From an uncultured bacterium (GTDB taxonomy: Bacteria; Bacillota; Clostridia; Oscillospirales; Acutalibacteraceae): a stretch of DNA of 64,000 nucleotides. Position 1 is the stretch's first letter. Each line of letters begins with the position of its first letter. The notes beneath the pieces are model-generated. The model did not search any database. It was not told where the DNA came from and was given only the letters and a program-made list of their open reading frames with translations. The DNA lies in assembly GCA_934875675.1 (NCBI GenBank), contig CAKXIK010000009.1, positions 6,496 to 70,495 of the forward strand. The letters run 5' to 3'. This document shows, in pieces, positions 36,798-44,886 of this stretch. The translations under genes and the position numbers were made by a program.

Positions 36798-36980
36798 ATG
36801 ACTGTTTTTAAAATTCCATCCATTCCACCCACCACAAATAAAACGGTTCGCTTTCCCAATGACGTAATTCGCGGCGTTGAGGAAGCGATTCAGGGCAAGG
36901 ACTGCACGTTTTCTGCCTTTGTGGTGGAAGCAGTGCGCGAGGCACTGCGTTCTTTGCAGAGCGGCGAAGAAAACGCATAG
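36798..36980 (+). CDS. Small ribbon-helix-helix-like protein (YlcI/YnfO-type)
   Basis: 60 residues. TVFKIPSIPPTTNKTVRFPN followed by DVIRGVEEAIQGKDCTFSAF and VVEAVREALRSL fits the Arc/MetJ-like ribbon-helix-helix fold: a short beta strand (KTVRFP) and two helices. Short proteins of this kind are annotated as YlcI/YnfO family in Firmicutes; DNA binding is inferred. The start ATG 36798 has no clear SD, so translation may be weak or start elsewhere in the frame. Alone between hppA leader and cysK. Confidence 0.68.
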   Translation: MTVFKIPSIPPTTNKTVRFPNDVIRGVEEAIQGKDCTFSAFVVEAVREALRSLQSGEENA

Positions 36981-37072
36981 GTTTCTGCTGTATGGTTTTG
37001 CAGGCAATTGGCACCCATTGATTTCAATTTGCCTTCCGCGCGGTTGAAACGCAGTTTTTCGGTCATATTTTG

Positions 37073-37101
37073 TTGCATTTTGGGCCTGTTCGGGATATAC
37101 T
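37073..37101 (+). promoter_or_regulatory. Promoter of the cysteine synthase homologue
   Basis: TTGCAT (37073-37078), 17-base spacer, TATACT (37096-37101), 88 bases before the start codon. Confidence 0.75.
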
Positions 37102-37189
37102 GTGTTAAGTAAAATTTTACTGCGGAACAACGGCATACAGTCTTGTTTGGGACTGTGAACCGGGCGCTGCGAAAGGAATGGTTACCTTC

Positions 37190-38122
37190 ATGATTTATAA
37201 CAACGTGCTGGAAGCAATCGGTCACACGCCGATGATCCGGCTGCAAAAAATGGGTGATCCGGACGGGGCAGAAATTCTGGTTAAATACGAAGGACTCAAC
37301 GTTGGCGGTTCCATTAAGACCCGAACCGCCTTTAACATGATTCTTGACGCAGAGCGGCGCGGAATCATCGGACCGGATACCATCATTGTGGAACCCACCA
37401 GCGGCAATCAGGGCATCGGTCTTGCTTTGGTGGGCGCAATCCGCGGTTACCGCACCATTATCATTATGCCGGATTCCGTCAGCCGCGAACGCAGACTGCT
37501 TGTGAAGCATTACGGCGCAGAGGTCCGCCTGGTTCACGACGCGGGCAATATTGGCGACTGCATTGCGGAATGTGTTCGCACCGCACAGGAGCTTGCCGCC
37601 GCAGACCCACATGTGTTTATCCCGCAGCAGTTTGAAAATGAAGCGAATCCGCGCGTGCACCACCACCACACCGCACTCGAAATTATGGAGCAGGTCGGCG
37701 GGCCAATTGACGGCTTTTGCTCCGGCGTTGGCACGGGCGGAACAATTACAGGAATCGGAGAAGTGCTCAAAGCACAAAATCCCGAAATCACCATTTGGGC
37801 AGTGGAACCCGAAAATGCCGCAATTCTTGCCGGCGGAACGGTTGGAACCCATTTGCAGATGGGCATTGGCGACGGACTGATTCCCAAAATTCTCAACACC
37901 AAAATTTATGAGGATGTCTGCATTATTTCCGATGAAGAAGCTATTCGCACCGCAAAGGAGCTTGCCCGTTTGGAAGGGCTGATGTGCGGCATTTCCAGCG
38001 GAACCAACGTTGCTGCCGCAATTCGCCTTGCCAAAAAGCTTGGCAAAGGCAAAACCGTTGTCACCGTTCTGCCGGATACTGCCGAGCGTTACTTTACCAC
38101 CCCGCTCTTTGACGGAGACTGA
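37190..38122 (+). CDS. cysK: Cysteine synthase family PLP enzyme (CysK-like)
   Basis: 310 residues, fold-type II PLP enzyme. Expected role: O-acetylserine plus sulfide to cysteine. The PLP lysine is K43 in NVGGSIKTRTA, followed by the substrate loop EPTSGNQGIGLA and the phosphate-binding GVGTGGTITGIGE. The usual NPGGSVKDR surrounds the lysine differently here (NV before it and TR after it), so a related activity such as another beta-replacement is possible. ATG 37190 is used because an earlier in-frame ATG (37178) abuts the SD GAAAGGA. Single-gene unit with its own promoter and a bidirectional terminator. Confidence 0.85.
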   Translation: MIYNNVLEAIGHTPMIRLQKMGDPDGAEILVKYEGLNVGGSIKTRTAFNMILDAERRGIIGPDTIIVEPTSGNQGIGLALVGAIRGYRTIIIMPDSVSRERRLLVKHYGAEVRLVHDAGNIGDCIAECVRTAQELAAADPHVFIPQQFENEANPRVHHHHTALEIMEQVGGPIDGFCSGVGTGGTITGIGEVLKAQNPEITIWAVEPENAAILAGGTVGTHLQMGIGDGLIPKILNTKIYEDVCIISDEEAIRTAKELARLEGLMCGISSGTNVAAAIRLAKKLGKGKTVVTVLPDTAERYFTTPLFDGD

Positions 38123-38176
38123 TTTTCATCTCCCATTTCAAGAGAAATCGGTATTCGCAATCAACCGATACAAATA

Positions 38177-38240
38177 CAAAAAAAGGCTGCCGGGTCGGAT
38201 ACTAATTTTACATTAGTATCGTGCCCGACAGCCTTTTTCA
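38177..38240. terminator. Bidirectional terminator between cysK and the DUF975-like gene
   Basis: Long interrupted hairpin: AAAAAGGCTG...CAGCCTTTTT outer arms, CGGG/CCCG, and an inner ATACTAA/TTAGTAT. A T run on both strands serves the two convergent genes. Confidence 0.88.
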
Positions 38241-38268
38241 TTGGAATAACCCGCCGCATGCCACTCAA

Positions 38269-39189
38269 TCAAGGCTGCTGCTGCGGCGGAAAGCCTGTGT
38301 TTGCCGGAGGAACCTGCGAACCAAAAGTGGCTCCGTTCTGCGGCGGATAACCATAGCCCTGCACCACCACCGGTTCCGGGCGGTGTTCATGATTATAAAC
38401 CAGCCATTTGGATGCCACCAAAAGCGCCTCGGTCATATAGGGGAAAACATAGAGCAGCGGAAATGCAAACGCACACAGCAGCAGCCAACCGAAAAAAGAA
38501 AACATCAGACCAAACATTGCGCTCTTAAAGCCTTCCATCACACGGATGGACTGCGTTATGCTTCCCGTTGCATCGCCGCGCGTCACAAACAGAAACGGTG
38601 CGGCAAAGTATTGCAGCACACGGTTAAAAAACAACACCAGACCGCCAAGTTCCAGCAAACCACCCAGCATTTCCAGCACCTCTGCTGCCGCCTGGGAAAG
38701 TGCAAGCATGCCGGCAGACACCAACGAGGCCGCACCTGCCGCAATGACCCCGGGCAGCAGACACACCAGCGTCCAGCCTGCCACCCGCAAAAAGAATGCG
38801 CAGGAAAATTTAAGCCCGGCAACATAGTTTTGGGGGCAATAATAATAAAAAATTGTTTCCGCATCCAACCGCTCGCCTTGTGCCAAAAAACTAAGCCAGC
38901 GCACAAACCCGAGCCACAGCGGAGCAAGCAGCAGGATTGCCAGCACTGCACAAACCGCCGGCACCGCAAAAAAACCACTTACTTGCAGCACGCCGGAGTT
39001 TACCGCCTCTGTAAAACCCATCATCTGCCCGTCAGCAGTGAACAATCCCACCAAAAAATACCCCAGCTCAGCAAAAAGGGCAATCACAAATACCCCCGCA
39101 ATCCAGATTCCGGTCAGCCCCAACGCGGTACCCCAGTTCCCGCGCAAACGGCCGCGAGCCTCCGTGCGAATTTTTTGATTGATATTCAT
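38269..39189 (-). CDS. DUF975-like integral membrane protein
   Basis: 306 residues with about six hydrophobic segments. The start NINQKIRTEARGRLRGNWGT and the late FPLLYVFPYMTEALLVASKW match the DUF975 family of Firmicutes, whose function is unknown. The tail is a Pro/Gln/Gly-rich cytoplasmic segment (GYPPQNGATFGSQVPPAN). GGAAGGAGC precedes the ATG. It lies 70 bases downstream of leuB on the same strand and may be co-transcribed with it. Confidence 0.78.
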   Translation of the reverse strand: MNINQKIRTEARGRLRGNWGTALGLTGIWIAGVFVIALFAELGYFLVGLFTADGQMMGFTEAVNSGVLQVSGFFAVPAVCAVLAILLLAPLWLGFVRWLSFLAQGERLDAETIFYYYCPQNYVAGLKFSCAFFLRVAGWTLVCLLPGVIAAGAASLVSAGMLALSQAAAEVLEMLGGLLELGGLVLFFNRVLQYFAAPFLFVTRGDATGSITQSIRVMEGFKSAMFGLMFSFFGWLLLCAFAFPLLYVFPYMTEALLVASKWLVYNHEHRPEPVVVQGYGYPPQNGATFGSQVPPANTGFPPQQQP

Positions 39190-39259
39190 TGCGATGCTCC
39201 TTCCTTTTATTTCGCGAACCGGCAGAACGTCAGAAACAAATCAGTTTTTTCAGCAGCAC

Positions 39260-40336
39260 TCAACAGCCAAGCATCTCACACACGAGCGTTCCCATTGCTT
39301 TACAGCCGATGGTGGGCAGTGCCGCGTCGGCAATATCTCCGGTGCGGGAGGTACGCAATGCGGCATCCACCGCAGCTTCAATCTCGTTTGCGGCCTCTGC
39401 CTCACCCAACGAATAGCGCAGCATCATGGCAACGGAAAGAATCGTTGCAAGCGGATTGGCAATATCCTGACCGGCAATGTCCGGAGCAGAACCGTGGATT
39501 GGCTCATACAAACCAAAACCGCCGGTTGCAAGGCTTGCCGAAGCCAGCATGCCGATAGAGCCACTGATCATGGAAAGCTCGTCGGAGAGAATATCTCCGA
39601 AAATGTTGGAGGTCAGAATCACGTCAAATTGGCTTGGATTTCGCACCAGCTGCATGGCACAGTTGTCCACATACATGTGCGAAAGCTCAACCTCGGGGTA
39701 CTCCTGTGCAATACGGATGACGGTCTCTCTCCAAAGGCGGGAGCTTTCCAGCACGTTTGCCTTATCGACTGAGCAAAGCTTTTTGCGGCGTTTCATCGCC
39801 ATATCAAAACCAACGCGCGCCACGCGCTCGATTTCCGGAACCGAATAGCGTTCCGTATCATATGCCGAAAGCACACCGTCATTTTCTTCTCTGCCGCGTG
39901 TGCCAAAATAAATTCCGCCGGTCAGCTCGCGCACCACCAGCACGTCCAGTGCATCGCCGATGATATCGGCACGCAGCGGAGATGCAGCACGCAGAGGCTC
40001 AAAAATGTGTGCCGGGCGCAGGTTTGCAAACAGACCCAATGCACTGCGAATACCGAGCAGTCCGGCTTCGGGGCGCTGTTTTCCGGGTAGCTTTTCCCAT
40101 TTATACCCACCCACTGCGCCCAACAGCACGGCGTCGCTTTTTTTGCAGCTTTTCACTGTTTTTGCGGGAAGCGGCTCTCCGGTTGCATCAATTGCGCAGC
40201 CGCCAAGCAGTTCCTCTTCATAAGTAACGCTGAAACTGTGCTTTTGTGCAGCAGCATTCAACACGCGGCAGGCTTCGTCCACGATTTCGGGTCCTATGCC
40301 GTCCCCTTTGAGTACAGTAATGCGGTAATTTTTCAT
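39260..40336 (-). CDS. leuB: 3-isopropylmalate dehydrogenase
   Basis: 358 residues. It oxidises and decarboxylates 3-isopropylmalate in leucine synthesis, using NAD+. VLKGDGIGPEIVDEA opens the protein, ANVLESSRLWRE holds the active-site region, MYVDNCAMQLVRNPSQFDVI and TSNIFGDILSDELSMISGS contain metal and substrate ligands, and GLYEPIHGSAPDIAGQDIAN is the NAD-binding signature. ATG 40336 is preferred because two earlier in-frame ATGs sit before or on the SD GAAAGGA. The other leucine genes (leuA, leuC, leuD) are not nearby, so leuB is detached from the pathway operon here. Confidence 0.95.
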   Translation of the reverse strand: MKNYRITVLKGDGIGPEIVDEACRVLNAAAQKHSFSVTYEEELLGGCAIDATGEPLPAKTVKSCKKSDAVLLGAVGGYKWEKLPGKQRPEAGLLGIRSALGLFANLRPAHIFEPLRAASPLRADIIGDALDVLVVRELTGGIYFGTRGREENDGVLSAYDTERYSVPEIERVARVGFDMAMKRRKKLCSVDKANVLESSRLWRETVIRIAQEYPEVELSHMYVDNCAMQLVRNPSQFDVILTSNIFGDILSDELSMISGSIGMLASASLATGGFGLYEPIHGSAPDIAGQDIANPLATILSVAMMLRYSLGEAEAANEIEAAVDAALRTSRTGDIADAALPTIGCKAMGTLVCEMLGC

Positions 40337-40398
40337 ATTCAGATTCATCCTTTCGGTATTTTTCATCCGTTTAATCCTCATTTACCCCAAGGGAAAGA

Positions 40399-41139
40399 TT
40401 ATTCGTAGGGTTCCCATTGGTCGCGGTCGGGTTCTCCCTCGGGCCGGGTCAAGCCAAAGCTGCGTTCCGCTGCTTCTCTGCCGAGGTCGGCGGCAATCCG
40501 GCTTTCGTCGTTGGGGTCGGTAAATTCCGCTCCGGGAATGGTATCGAACACCTCTACCTTGTTGCTGTTCATCCAGATGCTTGGCATGATACGAACGGAA
40601 TAGCCCTGTCCCTGTGCGGTAATCCAATCGTAAAAGCTTGCTTCCGGCAAACCATAGGCGGCAAGCAGATTCATGATCACGCCGCCGTGTGTCATAATCA
40701 CCGCAGAGGTCACCTGCGCGCGGATCATACCGTCCACAATCGTTTCAAACGTGGAACGGATGCGCGCCAGCATTTCGTCGGCACCTTCGCCGTTTGGCGG
40801 TGTCACATCGGCACTGTGATCGAGCCACTTTTCAAACAGAGGGTCACCCTTGAGTTCATCCGCGGTCTTTCCCTCCCAATCGCCGAAATTAATCTCATCA
40901 AAACCGGGCACCTCGTAGCAATCCTCGCCGGGGTAGAGAATATTCATGCTTTGGATGCAGCGCAGGCGCGGGCTGGTGTAATACACCTCTGCCTTGGGGT
41001 AAGCACCCGTTGCTGCCAGCTTTTTCAGCTCGGCAATACCCTCCGGTGCAAGCGGAACGTCTGTTCGTCCAATATACTGTCCGTTCAGGTTCGCCGCGGT
41101 TACCCCGTGGCGAAGCAGATGAATCTGATAACTCTGCAA
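40399..41139 (-). CDS. Histidine phosphatase superfamily protein (phosphoglycerate mutase-like)
   Basis: 246 residues. The catalytic motif LLRHGVTAANLNGQYIGRTD (RHG at 10-12) and the second histidine in VIMTHGGVIMNLL match the phosphoglycerate mutase/alpha-ribazole phosphatase group; INFGDWEGKTADEL is the third signature. It removes phosphate from a small molecule that cannot be named. The start is probably TTG at 41139 after AAGGAAGG. The C-terminal 50 residues are acidic and extend beyond the usual 200-residue core. Probably co-transcribed with leuB, 62 bases downstream. Confidence 0.85.
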   Translation of the reverse strand: MQSYQIHLLRHGVTAANLNGQYIGRTDVPLAPEGIAELKKLAATGAYPKAEVYYTSPRLRCIQSMNILYPGEDCYEVPGFDEINFGDWEGKTADELKGDPLFEKWLDHSADVTPPNGEGADEMLARIRSTFETIVDGMIRAQVTSAVIMTHGGVIMNLLAAYGLPEASFYDWITAQGQGYSVRIMPSIWMNSNKVEVFDTIPGAEFTDPNDESRIAADLGREAAERSFGLTRPEGEPDRDQWEPYE

Positions 41140-41296
41140 AATAAATCGTCCTTCCTTTTTGCAAATTCCGGCGTTAATATCCGGTCAAAATTATTTTTCA
41201 ATCCGCACCATTCATAAAGTTGCGATGTTATTTTTGTTCAAAGAGGAAAAAAGTCCCTCGTTGCGTTTGGATTCGATCTTTTTTGGCAAAACGCTC

Positions 41297-41325
41297 TTTA
41301 CAAACTGTTAACAATCCGATATACT
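41297..41325 (+). promoter_or_regulatory. Promoter of the XRE regulator
   Basis: TTTACA (41297-41302), 17-base spacer, TATACT (41320-41325). Confidence 0.7.
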
Positions 41326-41405
41326 TTACTTGTTGTAGACCCGGACAAGGCGCATTCCTGCTGGAATTGTTTGCGCTTTTCCCGGCAGAAAGGAATGTTA
41401 TTGCT

Positions 41406-42116
41406 GTGAACGAAGCTTTTCCGCGCATCCTCACCCTGCTCCGCAAAGAAAAAGGAATCAGCCAGAAAAAGGTCGCCGAGGATCTGAATATTTCTCAGGC
41501 ACTGCTTTCGCACTACGAAAAAGGCATCCGCGAATGCGGTCTTGATTTTCTGGTGCGCTCTGCCGATTACTATCAGGTTTCGTGCGATTATTTGCTTGGG
41601 CGCACCCCTGACCGCACGGGTGCTGTGCTGACAGTGGAGGATTTGCCTGACGCTGATTTTCAGAATACGGACAAGGTGTTCAAGGGCAGTGTGCTGGCAG
41701 TGCTGAACAAAAAGCTCATCACCAATTCGTTGACCATCGTGTTTGACCTGCTGCAAAAATGCGGCAACAAAGCGCTCACCACCGAGCTTTCTTCGTTTTT
41801 GATGCTTGCGGTCTATCTTTCGTTCCGCACGCTTTACAATACTGACCCCAAAAATCCGCAGAGTGCATTCAGTGTGCCACGCGGAATTGCAAGCGGCTGC
41901 ACCGCAGGAGAAATGATGCGCACGCTGGCTTTTGCCGAGGGAATTGTCTCCGGCGAAAACGGAAGCCGCGGTTCCAAGCTGGAACCCGGCGAACGGCTTT
42001 CCATGACGCCCGAAACACTCAAGGAACAATACCCCTATTTTTATCAGTCTCTTACCAACCTTCTGCAACGTGCAGAAGCACTGATGACGGAACAATCTTC
42101 CTCTTCCGCGCGATAA
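41406..42116 (+). CDS. XRE-family helix-turn-helix transcription regulator
   Basis: 236 residues. The first 65 residues form a Cro/CI-type helix-turn-helix (ILTLLRKEKGISQKKVAEDL, NISQALLSHYEKG), followed by YYQVSCDYLLGRTPD, the usual end of this domain. The C-terminal 150 residues are helical and unrecognised, perhaps for dimerisation or ligand sensing. The start is a GTG at 41406, with AGAAAGGA 10 bases upstream; the longer frame lacks an SD and runs across the promoter. Confidence 0.88.
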   Translation: MNEAFPRILTLLRKEKGISQKKVAEDLNISQALLSHYEKGIRECGLDFLVRSADYYQVSCDYLLGRTPDRTGAVLTVEDLPDADFQNTDKVFKGSVLAVLNKKLITNSLTIVFDLLQKCGNKALTTELSSFLMLAVYLSFRTLYNTDPKNPQSAFSVPRGIASGCTAGEMMRTLAFAEGIVSGENGSRGSKLEPGERLSMTPETLKEQYPYFYQSLTNLLQRAEALMTEQSSSSAR

Positions 42117-42183
42117 TGGATATTTACATATTGTATCATGTTTTGCGCTAAAAAGGAACACTTTTTTGTTGTAAAATGAAAGC

Positions 42184-42225
42184 ACGGGCGACGGAATTTG
42201 AAACATTCCCGTCGCCCGTTTGTGC
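42184..42225 (+). terminator. Rho-independent terminator after the XRE regulator
   Basis: Stem ACGGGCGACGG / CCGTCGCCCGT (42184-42194, 42209-42219) followed by TTGTGCAAATTTTT. Confidence 0.75.
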
Positions 42226-42307
42226 AAATTTTTCAGCAGCCTGTTAGGTGTGTTATTTTTGATACGATTTGAAAAAAATCAAAATGATCATTAAAGGAGT
42301 TGTTTCG

Positions 42308-43765
42308 ATGCGGACAGAAACTGAAATGCTTGCTTTAATCCGCAGCACTGCACAGCAGGATGAACGCATTCGTGCGGCATGGCTGAACGGTTCGCGTGCC
42401 AATCCCGCTGCTGCCCGAGACGCACTGCAGGATTACGACCTTGTTTTGGCGGTGACGGATTTGCCTTCTCTTTGCAGTTTGGCTCACTGGGAATCAATTT
42501 TCGGCAAAATCGCGGTTTCGCAGGAACCGGATGGCTCGCCGCTTTTCCCGGACGATCGCGAAGAAGGCAGATATGCGTTTTTAATGCAGTTTACGGACGG
42601 GGTGCGCGTAGACCTGACACTGCTGACCACCCAGAAGGCAGTGCAGAGCTTTGGCACAGACGGTCAGACGGTGTTGCTTCTCGATAAAGATCAATTTCTT
42701 CCGCCGCTGCCCGCTCCAAATGATTGTGAATACTGGATTCAGAAGCCCGATCAACGGCGCTTTTCAGCATGCTGCAATGAATTTTATTGGGTAATGCCCT
42801 ATGCTGCCAAAGGTCTTTGGCGCGGGGAGCTTTTATATTCACTCGATGTCCTCAATCAATGCGTTCGCCCCATGCTGCTCATGATGATGGAATGGAAAGC
42901 GGGCATCCTGACTGGATTTTCCTGTTCCGCAGGCAAATCCGGCAAGCTTTTGCCAAAACTTTTGCCAGAGGAGGACACCAATGCGCTTTTTGCCACTTAT
43001 TGTGGTGCAGACAGCGCGCAGCAACAAAAAGCTTTGCGGCAAATGATGAAGCTGTTTGGCACCACTGCTCGGTTTGTTGCGGATTCTCTCGGGTTTTCCT
43101 TTTTTGAGCAAGAGGAAACCGGCTGCCTTAAGATCATCTCACTTTTTTTAGAGGATCGCCTCTTTGCAACAGAGGAAGAACGCGCCGCCTTTGTATCCTC
43201 TGCGTGTGAATCCGCCATCTTTGATTCCGGCGCACCGTTTGTTTCGGTTTCCTCGGCTGCAAAAGAAGAGGATGACCTCAAAAGCAAGCCGAAAGTCCCG
43301 TTGGAAATTGAACGAAAATTCGCTATTTCCGGGTTCCCCGCGCTTCCCGAGCTTTCGCGCAGCATACTTCGTCAAGGTTACCTTTCCACTTCTCCGGTGG
43401 TGCGCATCCGCAGCAGAAAAATGTCCGACGGAACTATGTCCTTCCGGATCTGTGTCAAGGGTAAGGGCGGGCTGGTTCGCACCGAGATTGAACAAGAAAT
43501 CAGCCGCGAAAAATTTGACGCACTCTGCACCCTTTTGCCAGTTCCTCCGGTGGAAAAGGAGCAGCGGACATATTCCTTGCCGGGCGGTCTTGTGCTGGAG
43601 TGCAACTCAGTTGCGCAGGGCGATTACTGGTATGCGGAGGTGGAATTTTCTTCTCCCGAGGATGCGGAAAAATTTGTTCCGCCCGCGTTCCTGGGCGAAG
43701 AGCTGACCGGAAAACCCGGCTTTTCCATGAGCGAATACTGGAAAAAACTTACGAAGGATTTATAA
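42308..43765 (+). CDS. Aminoglycoside 6-adenylyltransferase-like domain fused to CYTH domain
   Basis: 485 residues. Residues 1 to about 290 resemble streptomycin 6-adenylyltransferase (ANT(6)): AWLNGSRANPA (nucleotidyltransferase GS motif), DALQDYDLVLAVTDL (paired aspartates) and GVRVDLTLLT. Residues 331-485 form a CYTH domain with the ExExK signature PLEIERKFAI (E333, E335, K337), then VVRIRSRK and TEIEQEISREKF, the acidic and basic tunnel residues of triphosphate-binding enzymes. ANT(6) enzymes transfer AMP to a hydroxyl; CYTH domains hydrolyse or bind triphosphates. The fusion is unusual and the natural substrate is unlikely to be streptomycin. AAAGGAG precedes ATG 42308. It is followed 38 bases later by a DUF4432 gene. 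Confidence 0.85.
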   Translation: MRTETEMLALIRSTAQQDERIRAAWLNGSRANPAAARDALQDYDLVLAVTDLPSLCSLAHWESIFGKIAVSQEPDGSPLFPDDREEGRYAFLMQFTDGVRVDLTLLTTQKAVQSFGTDGQTVLLLDKDQFLPPLPAPNDCEYWIQKPDQRRFSACCNEFYWVMPYAAKGLWRGELLYSLDVLNQCVRPMLLMMMEWKAGILTGFSCSAGKSGKLLPKLLPEEDTNALFATYCGADSAQQQKALRQMMKLFGTTARFVADSLGFSFFEQEETGCLKIISLFLEDRLFATEEERAAFVSSACESAIFDSGAPFVSVSSAAKEEDDLKSKPKVPLEIERKFAISGFPALPELSRSILRQGYLSTSPVVRIRSRKMSDGTMSFRICVKGKGGLVRTEIEQEISREKFDALCTLLPVPPVEKEQRTYSLPGGLVLECNSVAQGDYWYAEVEFSSPEDAEKFVPPAFLGEELTGKPGFSMSEYWKKLTKDL

Positions 43766-43803
43766 AGTACAATCAAATATTTTTTAATGGGGAGTTTTGC
43801 AAA

Positions 43804-44775
43804 ATGGATCATTCTTATGTTGGTTTGCCCACGCAGGTTTATGGCGTGGAAGAGCATCGTCTTGTTGGCGGAAAGGGCGACGGAATGCGCCTGTTTGAAA
43901 TCCGCAACGGCTCCGGTCTGGAACTGACGGTTTCCGCTGACCGCTGTGCCGATATTTCCCGGGCATCGCTCAACGGGGTCAATCTGAGTTGGTTTTCGCC
44001 CGTTGGTTACGTTGCGCCTTCCTATTACGACGATCGCGGGGTGAACTTTTTGCGTTCATTCACCGGCGGTTTTCTGACCACCTGTGGATTGACCGCAGCA
44101 GGCAGTCCCTGTGCCGATGCCGGCGAGGATGTTCCGCTGCACGGCCGCATTGCCAACACCCCCGCAGACCACGTCTATTACACTGCCGACGAAAAGGAAA
44201 TCTGCCTTTACGCCACAGTGAGCCAGACCTCCGTTTTTGGAGAAAAGCTGGTTCTGAACCGAAAAATTACCTGCCCGGTGGGCGAGAACCGAATGATTTT
44301 AACCGATACCATTGAAAATCAAGGCGAAAAAACAGAACCCTTAATGATGCTCTACCATATGAATATGGGGTACCCCTTACTGGACGAAACCGCAGAGCTG
44401 ACCATTCCTGCCGATTCGGTTTCTCCCCGTGATGATCGTGCCACAGAAGGAATTCATTCGTGGCAGCAAGTTCTCCCTCCACAAGAAAACTTTGCAGAGC
44501 AGTGCTATTATCACCACTTTTCCGGAGAAACAGGATTTGCACAGCTCATTAATAAAAAAGTGGGCGTCGGCGTTAAAATTTCGTTTCCCACCGACCCGTT
44601 CTGCTGTTTTACGCAGTGGAAGCAATGCGGAAAACGTGCCTATGTGCTCGGCTTGGAACCAGGCAACTGTACGCCGGACGGACGTGACGTGCTGCGTTGC
44701 GAAGGCAAGCTTAAATTTATTGACCCCGGAGAGAAAAAAGTTTTTTCTCTCTCCGTTGATTTTCTGACTGTGTAA
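43804..44775 (+). CDS. DUF4432 / aldose 1-epimerase-like protein
   Basis: 323 residues. The galactose mutarotase-like beta fold is indicated by GMRLFEIRNGSGLELTVSAD, RCADISRASLNGVNLSWFSP, PLHGRIANTPADHVYY (H113, in the active-site position) and VLGLEPGNCTPDGRD. DUF4432 proteins bind sugars and probably catalyse epimerisation of carbohydrate derivatives; the substrate is unknown. GGGGAG lies 9 bases before ATG 43804. It follows the CYTH fusion closely and is probably co-transcribed; a strong terminator follows. Confidence 0.82.
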   Translation: MDHSYVGLPTQVYGVEEHRLVGGKGDGMRLFEIRNGSGLELTVSADRCADISRASLNGVNLSWFSPVGYVAPSYYDDRGVNFLRSFTGGFLTTCGLTAAGSPCADAGEDVPLHGRIANTPADHVYYTADEKEICLYATVSQTSVFGEKLVLNRKITCPVGENRMILTDTIENQGEKTEPLMMLYHMNMGYPLLDETAELTIPADSVSPRDDRATEGIHSWQQVLPPQENFAEQCYYHHFSGETGFAQLINKKVGVGVKISFPTDPFCCFTQWKQCGKRAYVLGLEPGNCTPDGRDVLRCEGKLKFIDPGEKKVFSLSVDFLTV

Positions 44776-44824
44776 TACCAATTTTTTAAAACGGAGTTGT
44801 CATATCAATTCCGCAATGCAAAGG

Positions 44825-44870
44825 CAAAAAAGCTGCTGCACAAGGCGAAAAACCTGTGCAGCAGCTTTTT
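44825..44870. terminator. Bidirectional terminator
   Basis: A stem of about 18 bp, AAAAGCTGCTGCACAAGG / CCTGTGCAGCAGCTTTT, with A and T runs on both flanks. It separates two convergent genes. Confidence 0.92.
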
Positions 44871-44886
44871 TTACAAGAACCGAAAT

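Noticed and set aside
42308..43765. Calling this gene a streptomycin resistance determinant
   Set aside because: The CYTH fusion, chromosomal setting and lack of mobile elements argue against a dedicated resistance gene; only the fold is shared with ANT(6).
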